Assembly: GCA_020160935.1 (NCBI GenBank)
Contig: JAIUPL010000009.1
Span: 153,152-217,151 of the forward strand
DNA from: Bacteroidota bacterium
GTDB lineage: Bacteria > Bacteroidota > Bacteroidia > Chitinophagales > Saprospiraceae
Direction of reading: 5' to 3'
Length of the DNA stretch: 64,000 bases
Position 1 is the stretch's first letter. The number at the start of each line of letters is the position of its first letter. This document shows positions 43,666-51,928 of this stretch, one piece after another. The notes beneath the pieces were generated by a model. The model was given only the letters and a program-made list of their open reading frames with translations. It made no database searches and was not told where the DNA came from. Made by a program: the position numbers and the translations under genes.

Positions 43666-46413
43666 ATGAAAGATATTTCGGCCATTTTCAATGCCCATCC
43701 ACAATACATCGACGGGCTGTATCGCTCCTGGCTCAACGACCCCGCATCGGTGGAAACCGATTGGCAGGCCTTTTTCCGTGGTTTTGATTTTGCACTCACT
43801 TCTGCCAATGGCAATGGTTCGACGGCTTCTGCGGAGGCCAGTCCGGTTCAACTCCAGAAAGAATTTGGTGTGATCGGACTGATCCACGGCTACCGCGACC
43901 GCGGGCATACCCTGTCGACCACCAATCCGATCAAACCGCGAAAAAACCGCAAACCCCGTCTCGACCTGGCCGATTACGGCTTGTCGGAAGCCGACCTGGA
44001 TGAGAAATTTAGTGCAGGTTTTGAAATCGGCATGCCCGGTGCTACGCTCCGCCAGATCGTGGAGCGCCTGCACATGCTGTATTGCGGCAACATCGGTTTT
44101 GAAAGCACCCACGTGTTCGACAAGGAGCGGAGACAGTGGTTGCGCGAAAAAATTGAAAACCGCAACCTGCATGCCGACTACGGATTCTCGCTGGAAAAGA
44201 AAAAACGTATCCTCGAAAAACTCAACGGCGCCGTAGGCTTCGAGCAGTTTTTGGCTACCAAATTCGTCGGCCAAAAGCGTTTCGGCCTCGAAGGTGGCGA
44301 GGCCGCCATCCCGGCCCTTGATGCCATGATCAACAAATCGGCAGAAAGCGAAACACCCGTCGAGGAAGTGGTGATCGGTATGGCCCACCGCGGCCGCCTC
44401 AATGTGCTGTGCAATATCGTGGGCAAAACCTACGATCAGATTTTTAATGCCTTTGAAGACAAGTCCATTCCCGATCAGAGTTTTGGCTCCGGCGACGTGA
44501 AATACCACCAGGGCTATTCCTCGCAGGTGAATGCGCTGAATGGCAAGTCGTTGTATGTCAAACTGTTGCCCAATCCCAGCCACCTCGAAGCCGTCAATCC
44601 GGTGGTGGAAGGTTTCAGTCGCGCTAAACTCGATATTTTGTACGGCGGTGTGTACGACCGTGTGCTGCCCATCCTCATCCACGGCGATGCGGCCGTGGCC
44701 GGACAAGGCATCGTGTACGAAGTAACACAAATGATGAGCCTCGCAGGCTACAACACGGGCGGCACGGTGCACCTGGTGATCAACAACCAGATCGGTTTTA
44801 CCACCAGTTGGGAAGATGCCCGCTCCTCGACCTACTGCACCTCGGTGGCCGAAGTGGTGCAGGCGCCGGTGTTCCACGTGAATGGCGACGACCCGGAAGC
44901 CGTGGTGTTTGCTACCGAACTGGCTACAGAATACCGCCAGCGTTTCAATTCCGATGTGTTTATCGATATGGTGTGCTACCGCAAAAACGGGCACAATGAA
45001 AGCGACGAACCACGTTTTACCTCGCCGGGCCTGTGGAAAATCATCGAAAAACACGACGATCCGCGTAAAATTTACAATGACATTCTGATCAAACGCGGCG
45101 ACGTGGACGAGCAACTCGCCCGAAACATGGAGGCCGAATTCAAGGCCGACCTGCAGGCACGCCTCGATAATGTGCGGCAGAATCCGCTGCCATACACTTA
45201 CCAGGAACCGGAATTGTTGTGGAAATCGCTGAAAAAGACCTTCGACGATAAAGACTTCGAGGAAAGCCCCGAAACGGGTGTGCCCCGCGCCGTCATCGAC
45301 AAGATATTGAACCACCTGCTCTCTTTCCCGGAGGGTTTCACGCCGCTGCCGCAAATTTCCAAACTCAACGACGCCAAAAAACAACTCGTGACCAGCGGAA
45401 AAATCGACTGGGCACTGGGCGAACTCCTCGCCTACGGCACACTCCTGCTCGAAGGCCGCGACGTGCGCATGAGCGGCCAGGACGTAAAGCGTGGCACCTT
45501 CAGCCACCGCCACGCCTGTATCTACGACGCCAACAACGACCACGAGGTGAATCGCCTCGAAGGCCTGAGCGATAAACAGGGAAAAATGCGCATTTTCAAC
45601 TCCCTGCTGTCAGAATACGCCGTGCTGGGCTTCGAATATGGCTACTCGTTAGCCACGCCCGAGGCGCTGGTGGTGTGGGAAGCGCAGTTTGGCGACTTCG
45701 CCAACGGCGCGGGCACCATCATCGACCAGTTTATTTTTGCCGGTGAAAGCAAATGGAGCCGTATGAGCGGCATTGTTATGCTGCTGCCGCACGGCTACGA
45801 AGGCCAGGGCCCCGAGCACTCTTCGGCCCGCCTCGAACGCTTCCTTCAAGGCTGCGCCGAAAACAATGTGACCGTGGCGAATGTCACTTCCGCCAGCAAC
45901 TTTTTCCACCTGCTGCGCCGCCAGTTGACGCGCCCGTTCCGCAAACCACTGATCGTTATGTCACCCAAATCGGGCCTGCGCGCACCGTTCAACCTCGGCG
46001 ACATCAGCGAACTGGAAACCGGCACGCGCTTCCGCGAACTCATCGACGACGCCTCCGCAAAGGCCAAAGATGTAAAACGGGTGCTCGTTTGCTCCGGCAA
46101 GGTGTACTACGACCTGCTGAAACGCCAGCAGGATGAACAACGCAGCGACGTGGCCATCGTTCGCCTCGAACAGATTTTCCCTTTCCCCAAAAAGCAGTTC
46201 GACGCCCTGCGCAAGAAATACGCAAAAGCGGAATTCGTATGGGTACAGGAAGAACCGCGCAACATGGGCGCCTGGGGTTTCCTTGCCACCCATTACAGCG
46301 AATACGGCTGGCGTTGCGTGAGCCGCCGCGCAGCCGCTTCCCCTGCTACGGGTTTCCCGAAAGCGCATGAGAAAGAGCAGGCGGAGATTGTGGCGGAGGC
46401 GTTTGGGGGATGA
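43666..46413 (+). CDS. sucA: 2-oxoglutarate dehydrogenase E1 component
   Basis: 915 residues, the usual size. Thiamine-diphosphate enzyme of the TCA cycle: decarboxylates 2-oxoglutarate and passes the succinyl group to E2. N-terminal YIDGLYRSWLNDPASV (E2-binding-type segment), IGMAHRGRLNVL, the ThDP motif GDAAVAGQGIVYE, HLVINNQIGFTTS, LLPHGYEGQGPEHSSARLERF, and C-terminal WVQEEPRNMGAWGF. No sucB follows; the next gene is a peptidase, so E2 is encoded elsewhere. The stop abuts repeat A3. Codon use is strongly biased: TTA, CTA and TCA are absent over at least the first 620 codons. Confidence 0.97.
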   Translation: MKDISAIFNAHPQYIDGLYRSWLNDPASVETDWQAFFRGFDFALTSANGNGSTASAEASPVQLQKEFGVIGLIHGYRDRGHTLSTTNPIKPRKNRKPRLDLADYGLSEADLDEKFSAGFEIGMPGATLRQIVERLHMLYCGNIGFESTHVFDKERRQWLREKIENRNLHADYGFSLEKKKRILEKLNGAVGFEQFLATKFVGQKRFGLEGGEAAIPALDAMINKSAESETPVEEVVIGMAHRGRLNVLCNIVGKTYDQIFNAFEDKSIPDQSFGSGDVKYHQGYSSQVNALNGKSLYVKLLPNPSHLEAVNPVVEGFSRAKLDILYGGVYDRVLPILIHGDAAVAGQGIVYEVTQMMSLAGYNTGGTVHLVINNQIGFTTSWEDARSSTYCTSVAEVVQAPVFHVNGDDPEAVVFATELATEYRQRFNSDVFIDMVCYRKNGHNESDEPRFTSPGLWKIIEKHDDPRKIYNDILIKRGDVDEQLARNMEAEFKADLQARLDNVRQNPLPYTYQEPELLWKSLKKTFDDKDFEESPETGVPRAVIDKILNHLLSFPEGFTPLPQISKLNDAKKQLVTSGKIDWALGELLAYGTLLLEGRDVRMSGQDVKRGTFSHRHACIYDANNDHEVNRLEGLSDKQGKMRIFNSLLSEYAVLGFEYGYSLATPEALVVWEAQFGDFANGAGTIIDQFIFAGESKWSRMSGIVMLLPHGYEGQGPEHSSARLERFLQGCAENNVTVANVTSASNFFHLLRRQLTRPFRKPLIVMSPKSGLRAPFNLGDISELETGTRFRELIDDASAKAKDVKRVLVCSGKVYYDLLKRQQDEQRSDVAIVRLEQIFPFPKKQFDALRKKYAKAEFVWVQEEPRNMGAWGFLATHYSEYGWRCVSRRAAASPATGFPKAHEKEQAEIVAEAFGG

Positions 46414-46415
46414 AG

Positions 46416-46560
46416 GTTGATGGGGGTTGATAAGTGTTGATGAGGGTTGATAAGTGTTGATATTCAGCCACTCGATGAATGTGTATTCGCCCCTTACCTC
46501 GAGCCGATGAATATCAACACTTATCAACCCTCATCAACACTTATCAACCTCATCAACCCT
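46416..46560. repeat. Family A hairpin element A3
   Basis: The left arm has 10-nt words GTTGATGGGG, GTTGATAAGT, GTTGATGAGG and GTTGATAAGT from 46416; the core runs ATTCAGCCACTCG to CGAGCCGATGAAT; the right arm repeats the same three inner words in mirror order. About 42 bp pair perfectly. It starts 2 nt after the sucA stop and ends 11 nt before a -7 box. Confidence 0.93.
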
Positions 46561-46571
46561 CACAAAACCCA

Positions 46572-46579
46572 TATCTTTG
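46572..46579 (+). promoter_or_regulatory. -7 box (TATCTTTG) of the C1 peptidase gene
   Basis: Exact TAnnTTTG, 33 nt before the ATG. Its -33 region falls in the right arm of A3, the same arrangement as at the MoxR promoter beside A2. Confidence 0.5.
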
Positions 46580-46612
46580 TTGCCATTCCAACGTGAATTC
46601 ACACATATTGCT

Positions 46613-47914
46613 ATGAAAAAACACATCTTTTTTCTTCTCTTTTCCCTGTTTTTGACCACTTTATCGGCACAAAAACAGGAGGCTTACAGTTTTGGCACTC
46701 CTTACAAACTGGGTGCTACACCCGTGAAAAGTCAGGATATGACCGGTACTTGCTGGTGCTTTTCCACGGCATCGTTTCTTGAAAGCGAGGCGCTCCGCAT
46801 GGGTAAAGGCGAGCACGACTTGTCGGAAATGTACATTGTGCGGCATGTATACCGCCAGAAATGCGAAAACTATGTGCGCCGCCAGGGCCATGCGCAGTTT
46901 GGCGAGGGGGGCCTGGCCCATGACTTGCTGAATGCCGTACGCGAATTTGGTATTGTACCGGAAAGCGTATACCCCGGCCGCAAGGATGTAAAAAAACCTT
47001 TTAACCACCAGCAACTGGAAAAAAACCTGAAAAACCTCTGCGACGGTTTGGTGAAACAGGGCACGGCAGGCACCCTTCAGCCCAAGTGGCTCAGTAAGGT
47101 AGACAGCCTGCTGGATCAGGAATTTGGCATTGTGCCTACCCAGTTTACCTACAACAATACGGTATTTACACCGGTGTCATTCCGCGAATTTCTGGGTATC
47201 GAACCCAATGATTATGTGACACTTACGTCCTTTACCCACCATCCGTTTTACCAGCCCTTTATTCTGGAAATTCCTGACAACTGGGCCAATGGAATGTTCT
47301 ATAATTTACCACTGAGCGAACTCATTCGCACCCTGAACACCTCGCTTCAGCAAGGTTACACGGTGGAATGGGATGCCGATGTGAGCAATGAAGGTTTTTC
47401 AGCGCAAAACGGCGTGGCCATTATACCTGAACGCGACTGGAAAGACAAAGACGCTGTTGCCCAAAGCAATACCTTTAAATTCTGGGAACCGGAAAAAAAC
47501 ATCACTGCTGAATATCGCCAGCAATTGTTTGATCGGCAAGAAACCACCGACGATCACCTCATGCATATCGTGGGCCTTCTGAATGAAGGGCACGGCGGCA
47601 GTTTCTTTGTAGTGAAAAACTCCTGGGGTGAAATTTCCAACCTCAAAGGGTTTGTGTACGTTTCAGATGCCTATATGCGCCAAAACACCATCTCATTTAC
47701 AGTGCACAAAAACGCTGTTCCAAAGGATATTCGCCACCGCCTTGGCCTCGATGCAGAACCCGCCAATCCATTCAAAAATTCGGAGGCGCCGAGGGAAAAA
47801 AACAGCAAAACTGCAGCGCCCGCCAAATCCGGCACCGTCAAACCTAAACTGGATATGAACGAAGTCCATAAAATGCGCGACAGCGCCAAGCAGCAGGAGA
47901 ACTCGGATCATTGA
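46613..47914 (+). CDS. Exported C1 family cysteine (amino)peptidase, bleomycin-hydrolase-like
   Basis: 433 residues from ATG 46613. Signal peptide KKHIFFLLFSLFLTTLSAQ. Papain-type catalytic triad: Cys in GTCWCFSTASFLESE, His in DDHLMHIVGLL, and Asn in VVKNSWGE. The arrangement and size match the PepC/bleomycin hydrolase group, but that group is normally cytoplasmic, whereas this one has an export signal. The C-terminal tail is charged and low in complexity (EAPREKNSKTAAPAKSG). It ends just before repeat D1. Confidence 0.9.
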   Translation: MKKHIFFLLFSLFLTTLSAQKQEAYSFGTPYKLGATPVKSQDMTGTCWCFSTASFLESEALRMGKGEHDLSEMYIVRHVYRQKCENYVRRQGHAQFGEGGLAHDLLNAVREFGIVPESVYPGRKDVKKPFNHQQLEKNLKNLCDGLVKQGTAGTLQPKWLSKVDSLLDQEFGIVPTQFTYNNTVFTPVSFREFLGIEPNDYVTLTSFTHHPFYQPFILEIPDNWANGMFYNLPLSELIRTLNTSLQQGYTVEWDADVSNEGFSAQNGVAIIPERDWKDKDAVAQSNTFKFWEPEKNITAEYRQQLFDRQETTDDHLMHIVGLLNEGHGGSFFVVKNSWGEISNLKGFVYVSDAYMRQNTISFTVHKNAVPKDIRHRLGLDAEPANPFKNSEAPREKNSKTAAPAKSGTVKPKLDMNEVHKMRDSAKQQENSDH

Positions 47915-48117
47915 ACAAGAGGCAATTCGCAAAAGGCAAGGGGCAAAAAACAAGAGGCAAGAGGCAAAAAACAAGAGGCAAGAGGCAAAAAGCAATAGAT
48001 GAAAAACAAAAAAAGTGCAACTTTGCCCCTCATTCATTTTTTGCCCTTTGCCCCTTGCCCTTTGCGAATTGCCCCTTGCCCCTTGCCCCTTGCCTTTTGC
48101 TCCTTGCCTTTTAAGAT
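47915..48117. repeat. Family D heptamer hairpin element D1
   Basis: The left arm has about 13 words in exact 7-nt register (GCAAGAG, GCAAAAA, ACAAGAG, GCAAGGG, GCAATTC). The core is AAAGTGCAACTTT. The right arm has about 11 words such as CCCTTGC and CCTTTGC, including GAATTGC, the complement of the rare GCAATTC word in the left arm. It fills the gap between the peptidase stop and the gcvT start. Confidence 0.92.
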
Positions 48118-48124
48118 ATTTACG

Positions 48125-49249
48125 ATGAAAAACACCCCCCTAACGGAAAAACACATCGCTTTGGGCGCTAAAATGGCCGAATTTGCCGGCTATAATATGC
48201 CCATTTCCTACACCACCATTTCGGATGAACACCATGCGGTGCGCCAGAGTGTCGGCGTTTTCGACGTCAGCCATATGGGTGAATTCATCGTACGGGGAAA
48301 AGATGCTTTGGCTTTTTTGCAAAGCGCTACTTCCAACGATGTCAGCAAACTCCAGCCGGGCGAAGTGCAGTATTCCTGCCTGCCCAATAAAAAAGGCGGA
48401 ATTGTAGATGACCTGCTCGTGTACCGTCTCGACGATGCGCCTGAAATGACCGTTGCCGGCGAACAATCGTTCATGCTGGTAGTCAATGCATCCAACGAAG
48501 TGAAGGACTGGCGCTGGCTCAAACGCCTGGCTCGCGGTTTTGAGGTGAAAATGCAGAATATTTCTGCCAAAACCGGCCTGATTGCCGTGCAGGGCCCCAA
48601 GGCTGCTGAGGCACTGCAAAAACTGACCGATATCGACCTGAAAAGCATCAAATACTACAATTTCCGTCGCGGCCGTTTTGCTACCTGCAACAATGTAATC
48701 GTGTCGGCTACCGGTTATACCGGCAGCGGAGGGTTCGAGATTTATGCCAAAAACAAGGATATTGCTAAAATCTGGGATCGCGTGTTCAAGGCAGGCGCCA
48801 AATTCGGCATCAAACCTGCCGGCCTGGGCGCCCGCGATACCCTGCGCCTGGAAATGGGATATTGCCTGTATGGCAATGACATCGACGATAAAACAAGTCC
48901 GCTCGAAGCCGGCCTGGGCTGGATTACCAAATTGAACAAAGCCGCTGATTTCCCCTCCAAGGATCGTTTTCTAAAGCAAAAAGCGGAAGGCGTCAAACGC
49001 AAATTAGTCGGATTTACACTGACAGAACGCCGCGTACCCCGCCACGGTTATGTGATTGAAAGCAAACGCGGCGCCACGATTGGAGTGGTTACCTCCGGCA
49101 CCCATGCTCCGACGCTCGATCAACCCATTGGCATGGGGTATGTAAAAGCCAAATATGCCGAACCCGGCACCAAAATCATGATTGTGGCCGGCAGCAAAAA
49201 ACTGGAAGCCGTGGTATGCAAAATACCATTTGTAACGCCCGGCGTTTAA
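48125..49249 (+). CDS. gcvT: Aminomethyltransferase, glycine cleavage T protein
   Basis: 374 residues from ATG 48125; upstream frame is repeat. Transfers the aminomethyl carbon from the H protein to tetrahydrofolate. Motifs [54 protein letters not shown], and [12 protein letters not shown] are diagnostic. gcvH and gcvP are not adjacent. The following MoxR gene starts 21 bp later, likely the same transcript. Confidence 0.96.
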   Translation: MKNTPLTEKHIALGAKMAEFAGYNMPISYTTISDEHHAVRQSVGVFDVSHMGEFIVRGKDALAFLQSATSNDVSKLQPGEVQYSCLPNKKGGIVDDLLVYRLDDAPEMTVAGEQSFMLVVNASNEVKDWRWLKRLARGFEVKMQNISAKTGLIAVQGPKAAEALQKLTDIDLKSIKYYNFRRGRFATCNNVIVSATGYTGSGGFEIYAKNKDIAKIWDRVFKAGAKFGIKPAGLGARDTLRLEMGYCLYGNDIDDKTSPLEAGLGWITKLNKAADFPSKDRFLKQKAEGVKRKLVGFTLTERRVPRHGYVIESKRGATIGVVTSGTHAPTLDQPIGMGYVKAKYAEPGTKIMIVAGSKKLEAVVCKIPFVTPGV

Positions 49250-49270
49250 CCCAAAACCCTGATACGGAAC

Positions 49271-50302
49271 ATGGAGAATGAAACCGAATTCCCCGAACAG
49301 CAGGAGCCTGAAATCCAGCCTGTTGCACCGGAAGAAACACAGTTGCCCGGTGTCGATGTCGACCCCGTGATGATTCGCGCCGAACGGGTGAAAACCGAAA
49401 TCGGCCAGGTGCTGGTAGGGCAGGAAGAAATGCTCGAACTGATGTTGATCGCTCTTTTTACCGGCGGCCATGTGCTGCTGGAAGGCGTGCCGGGTATTGC
49501 TAAAACACTGACAGCCAAACTGTTGGCGCGCAGCATCAGTACGGGATTCAGCCGGATTCAGTTTACGCCCGACCTGATGCCGGCCGACGTGGTGGGCACA
49601 CCGGTGTTCAATATGAAAACATCGGAGTTCAACTTCAAATCCGGCCCTATTTTTTCCAATGTCGTGCTCATCGACGAAATCAACCGTGCCCCTGCCAAAA
49701 CCCAGGCAGCCCTGTTTGAGGTAATGGAAGAAAAGCAGGTTACTGTAGATGGCATCACACATCAGATGGGCGCTCCTTTTTTTGTAGTGGCTACTCAAAA
49801 CCCGATCGAACAGGAAGGTACCTACAAACTCCCGGAGGCTCAACTCGACCGTTTTTTGTTCAAAATTTTGCTTCAGTATCCCAGTCTCGACGAGGAACAA
49901 AATATCCTGCGCCGCTTTCACAACGACTTCAACGGCGCCCTGCGCGACACCGTTTCCGCAGTGTTGTCGCCCACTGATATCGCCGATTGCCAGCAGCGCA
50001 TCGAACAGGTGTTTATCCGTGAAGAACTGCTCGATTACATCGCAGCCATCGTTCACAGCACGCGCAACAACGCCGATCTGTTTCTCGGCGCCAGCCCCCG
50101 TGCATCGCTGGCACTGATGAAAACAGCCAAAGCCGCTGCCGCCCTCAATGGCCGCAATTTCGTGACGCCCGACGATATCCGCTATGTCTCTTTCCCTGTG
50201 CTCAATCACCGCGTTATTCTGACGCCCGAACGCGAAATGGAAGGTTTCTCTACGCGGGAAGTGCTGGATGATATTGTGAAGAAAATTGAAGTACCTAGGT
50301 AG
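49271..50302 (+). CDS. MoxR family AAA+ ATPase (second copy)
   Basis: 343 residues. Walker A GVPGIAKT, Walker B LIDEINRAPAKTQ, sensor-1 FVVATQNPIEQEG, and Arg finger LPEAQLDRF. An acidic N-terminal extension of about 30 residues (ENETEFPEQQEPE) is unusual. It shares the family with the copy at 36576 but not the neighbours. No vWA or DUF58 partner follows. The stop TAG is contributed by the first heptamer (TAGTCCT) of element B5. Confidence 0.93.
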   Translation: MENETEFPEQQEPEIQPVAPEETQLPGVDVDPVMIRAERVKTEIGQVLVGQEEMLELMLIALFTGGHVLLEGVPGIAKTLTAKLLARSISTGFSRIQFTPDLMPADVVGTPVFNMKTSEFNFKSGPIFSNVVLIDEINRAPAKTQAALFEVMEEKQVTVDGITHQMGAPFFVVATQNPIEQEGTYKLPEAQLDRFLFKILLQYPSLDEEQNILRRFHNDFNGALRDTVSAVLSPTDIADCQQRIEQVFIREELLDYIAAIVHSTRNNADLFLGASPRASLALMKTAKAAAALNGRNFVTPDDIRYVSFPVLNHRVILTPEREMEGFSTREVLDDIVKKIEVPR

Positions 50303-50437
50303 TCCTAAGTCGTGAGTCCTAAGTCCTAAGTCCGTAGAGTACACCTTATTACCTTTGGCTTTAGTCATTAGTAAAAGCCAAGAATAATAAGGTGTACTCT
50401 ACGGACTTAGGACTTAGGACTCACGACTTAGGACTTA
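50300..50437. repeat. Family B heptamer hairpin element B5, with a compensated core change
   Basis: Outward word order Q-Q-R-Q on both arms, the same as B3. The core-proximal word is AGTCCGT rather than AGTCTGT, and the right arm carries the matching ACGGACT, so a T-A pair has become C-G on both sides. The inner stem CTTATTA pairs with TAATAAG. The first word supplies the TAG stop of the MoxR gene. Confidence 0.96.
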
Positions 50438-50507
50438 GAATTCCAACCCCTCCCCTCTTTTCCCATGTCTTACATCGTGTAGCGTTCAATTAAAACTATA
50501 CAATGAC

Positions 50508-50876
50508 ATGAAAAAAGCATTCTTTTTACTGATTTCTGCCCTCCTGCTCCTGAACGGATGCTCCAAAAAGGAGACGAATGATGCTGTTCTTATTCGGGTT
50601 AAAAATGCAAGCACGCTGAATTTTACCAATGTGTACGTAAATACATCAGGCGGTGAAAACAACTATGGCGATCTTGCAGCGGGCCAAATTTCCGAATACA
50701 AGGAATTTACATATGCTTACCCATATGCCTATGTTCGGTTTGAAATAGACGGACAAACCCGACAGTTACAACCTATTGATTATGTCGGCGAATCGCTGCT
50801 GGACAACGGCAAATACACCTATGAATTGACGGCAGATCCGGCAAATGGGAATGTGGGGCTGATGCTTACGGAATAG
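50508..50876 (+). CDS. Small lipoprotein of unknown function
   Basis: 122 residues. Lipobox LLLNGC with Cys18 gives a mature protein of about 105 residues, rich in beta strands and aromatic residues (YVNTSGGENNYGDLAAGQ, YAYPYAYVRFEIDGQ). I do not recognise the family. It is isolated between two family B elements (B5 before, B6 after). Its TAG stop is the first three bases of B6's first word, as for the preceding gene. Confidence 0.75.
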   Translation: MKKAFFLLISALLLLNGCSKKETNDAVLIRVKNASTLNFTNVYVNTSGGENNYGDLAAGQISEYKEFTYAYPYAYVRFEIDGQTRQLQPIDYVGESLLDNGKYTYELTADPANGNVGLMLTE

Positions 50877-51003
50877 TCCTGAGTCGTAAGTCCTGAGTCC
50901 TAAGTCTGTAGCGTACACCGAATTGCTCTTGATATTTCCTAATGATTAAAGCCAAAGGTAATCAGGTGTACTCTACAGACTTAGGACTTAGGACTCAGGA
51001 CTT
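50874..51003. repeat. Family B element B6, decayed or recombined
   Basis: The left arm (outward Q-P-S-P, core TAGCGTACACC) and the right arm (outward Q-Q-P, core GGTGTACTCTA) no longer match. The inner part of the right half (CCAAAGGTAAT) matches B5's left half better than its own partner. It may be a composite of two elements. Confidence 0.9.
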
Positions 51004-51012
51004 CTCAAACAT

Positions 51013-51711
51013 ATGAATCAACTTTTTTTCACACAAAAAATAGAAAATGGCTTTGCCTACCTCGATGAAGAGGAAGGCCGCCACCTGGTAACGGTGTTGC
51101 GCCGCAAACCGGGCGACCGACTGCACCTGACAGACGGGCGCGGGTATTTCTATGAAGCCGAACTGACTGAAACGGGCAAAAAACATGCTGTGGCCCGCAT
51201 ACTGCATACCAAGGCTGCCGACACAGGATATTCCACGCCCCTGCACCTGGCCATCGCTCCTACCAAACAAATCGAGCGGATGGAATGGCTGCTGGAGAAA
51301 GCCACCGAAATGGGTATTCAAGCCATCACATTGCTGCATTGCCAACGTTCGGAACGCGATACTGTACGACTCGACCGCCTGGAAAAAGTGCTGGTGTCGG
51401 CCATGAAACAATCGTTGCGCGCACACCTGCCGGCACTTCACCCGATGACACGATTTTCAGATTTTGTGAAAACGGCAAAGGCTGATCTCCGTTTTATTGC
51501 CTGGTGTGCCGAACAACCGCTGCCACACCTGAAAACACAGTTGCAAACCGGTAAGAGCACCCTGGTGCTGATCGGCCCAGAAGGCGATTTTTCCCCTGAA
51601 GAAGTACAACTGGCTGAAACAGCCGGGTTTACAGGCGTAAGCCTCGGCGCTGCGCGCTTGCGTACCGAAACCGCAGGATTGCTGGCCGTGAGTGCCGTTG
51701 CATTGGCGTAA
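51013..51711 (+). CDS. rsmE: 16S rRNA (uracil-1498-N3)-methyltransferase
   Basis: 232 residues. SPOUT-fold methyltransferase of the small-subunit rRNA. N-terminal PUA-like part (HLVTVLRRKPGDRLHLTDGRG), then the trefoil-knot motifs LVLIGPEGDFSPEE and LGAARLRTETAGLLAVS, and the central KQIERMEWLLEKATEMG. The start is 10 nt after element B6; the TAA stop is 7 nt before D2's first word. Confidence 0.95.
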   Translation: MNQLFFTQKIENGFAYLDEEEGRHLVTVLRRKPGDRLHLTDGRGYFYEAELTETGKKHAVARILHTKAADTGYSTPLHLAIAPTKQIERMEWLLEKATEMGIQAITLLHCQRSERDTVRLDRLEKVLVSAMKQSLRAHLPALHPMTRFSDFVKTAKADLRFIAWCAEQPLPHLKTQLQTGKSTLVLIGPEGDFSPEEVQLAETAGFTGVSLGAARLRTETAGLLAVSAVALA

Positions 51712-51718
51712 AAAAGGG

Positions 51719-51894
51719 GCAAGAGGCAAAAAGCAAAGGGCAAGAGGCAAGGGGCAAGAGGCAAAAAGCAAGAGGCAAGGGGCAAAAAGCAAGAGGCAAA
51801 GAAAAAAAGTTGCAACTTTGCCTCTTGCCTCTTGCCTCTTGCTTTTTGCCCCTTGCCCCTTGCCCCTTGCCCCTTGCCTTTTACCCCTTGCCCC
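51719..51894. repeat. Family D heptamer hairpin element D2
   Basis: The left arm has 12 words in exact 7-nt register drawn mainly from GCAAGAG, GCAAAAA and GCAAGGG. The core is the palindrome AAAGTTGCAACTTT. The right arm has about 11 complementary words. Word order differs between the arms, so pairing contains many mismatches while the register is kept. It lies between rsmE and the thioredoxin gene. Confidence 0.93.
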
Positions 51895-51928
51895 TTCAAT
51901 TTTTGCCTCTTTTAAAAAAATGCTACAC

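Noticed and set aside
43636..45543. 635-codon minus-strand open frame over sucA
   Set aside because: Same codon-register mirror of a strongly biased gene; sucA on the plus strand is beyond doubt.
47911..48125. Apparent long N-terminal extension of gcvT through D1
   Set aside because: The extension consists of repeat-coded Pro/Leu/Cys peptide; GcvT homology begins at 48125.
50300..51003. CRISPR array suspected from spaced repeats
   Set aside because: Units are 7 nt without spacers, arms are inverted around a core, and there are no cas genes nearby.
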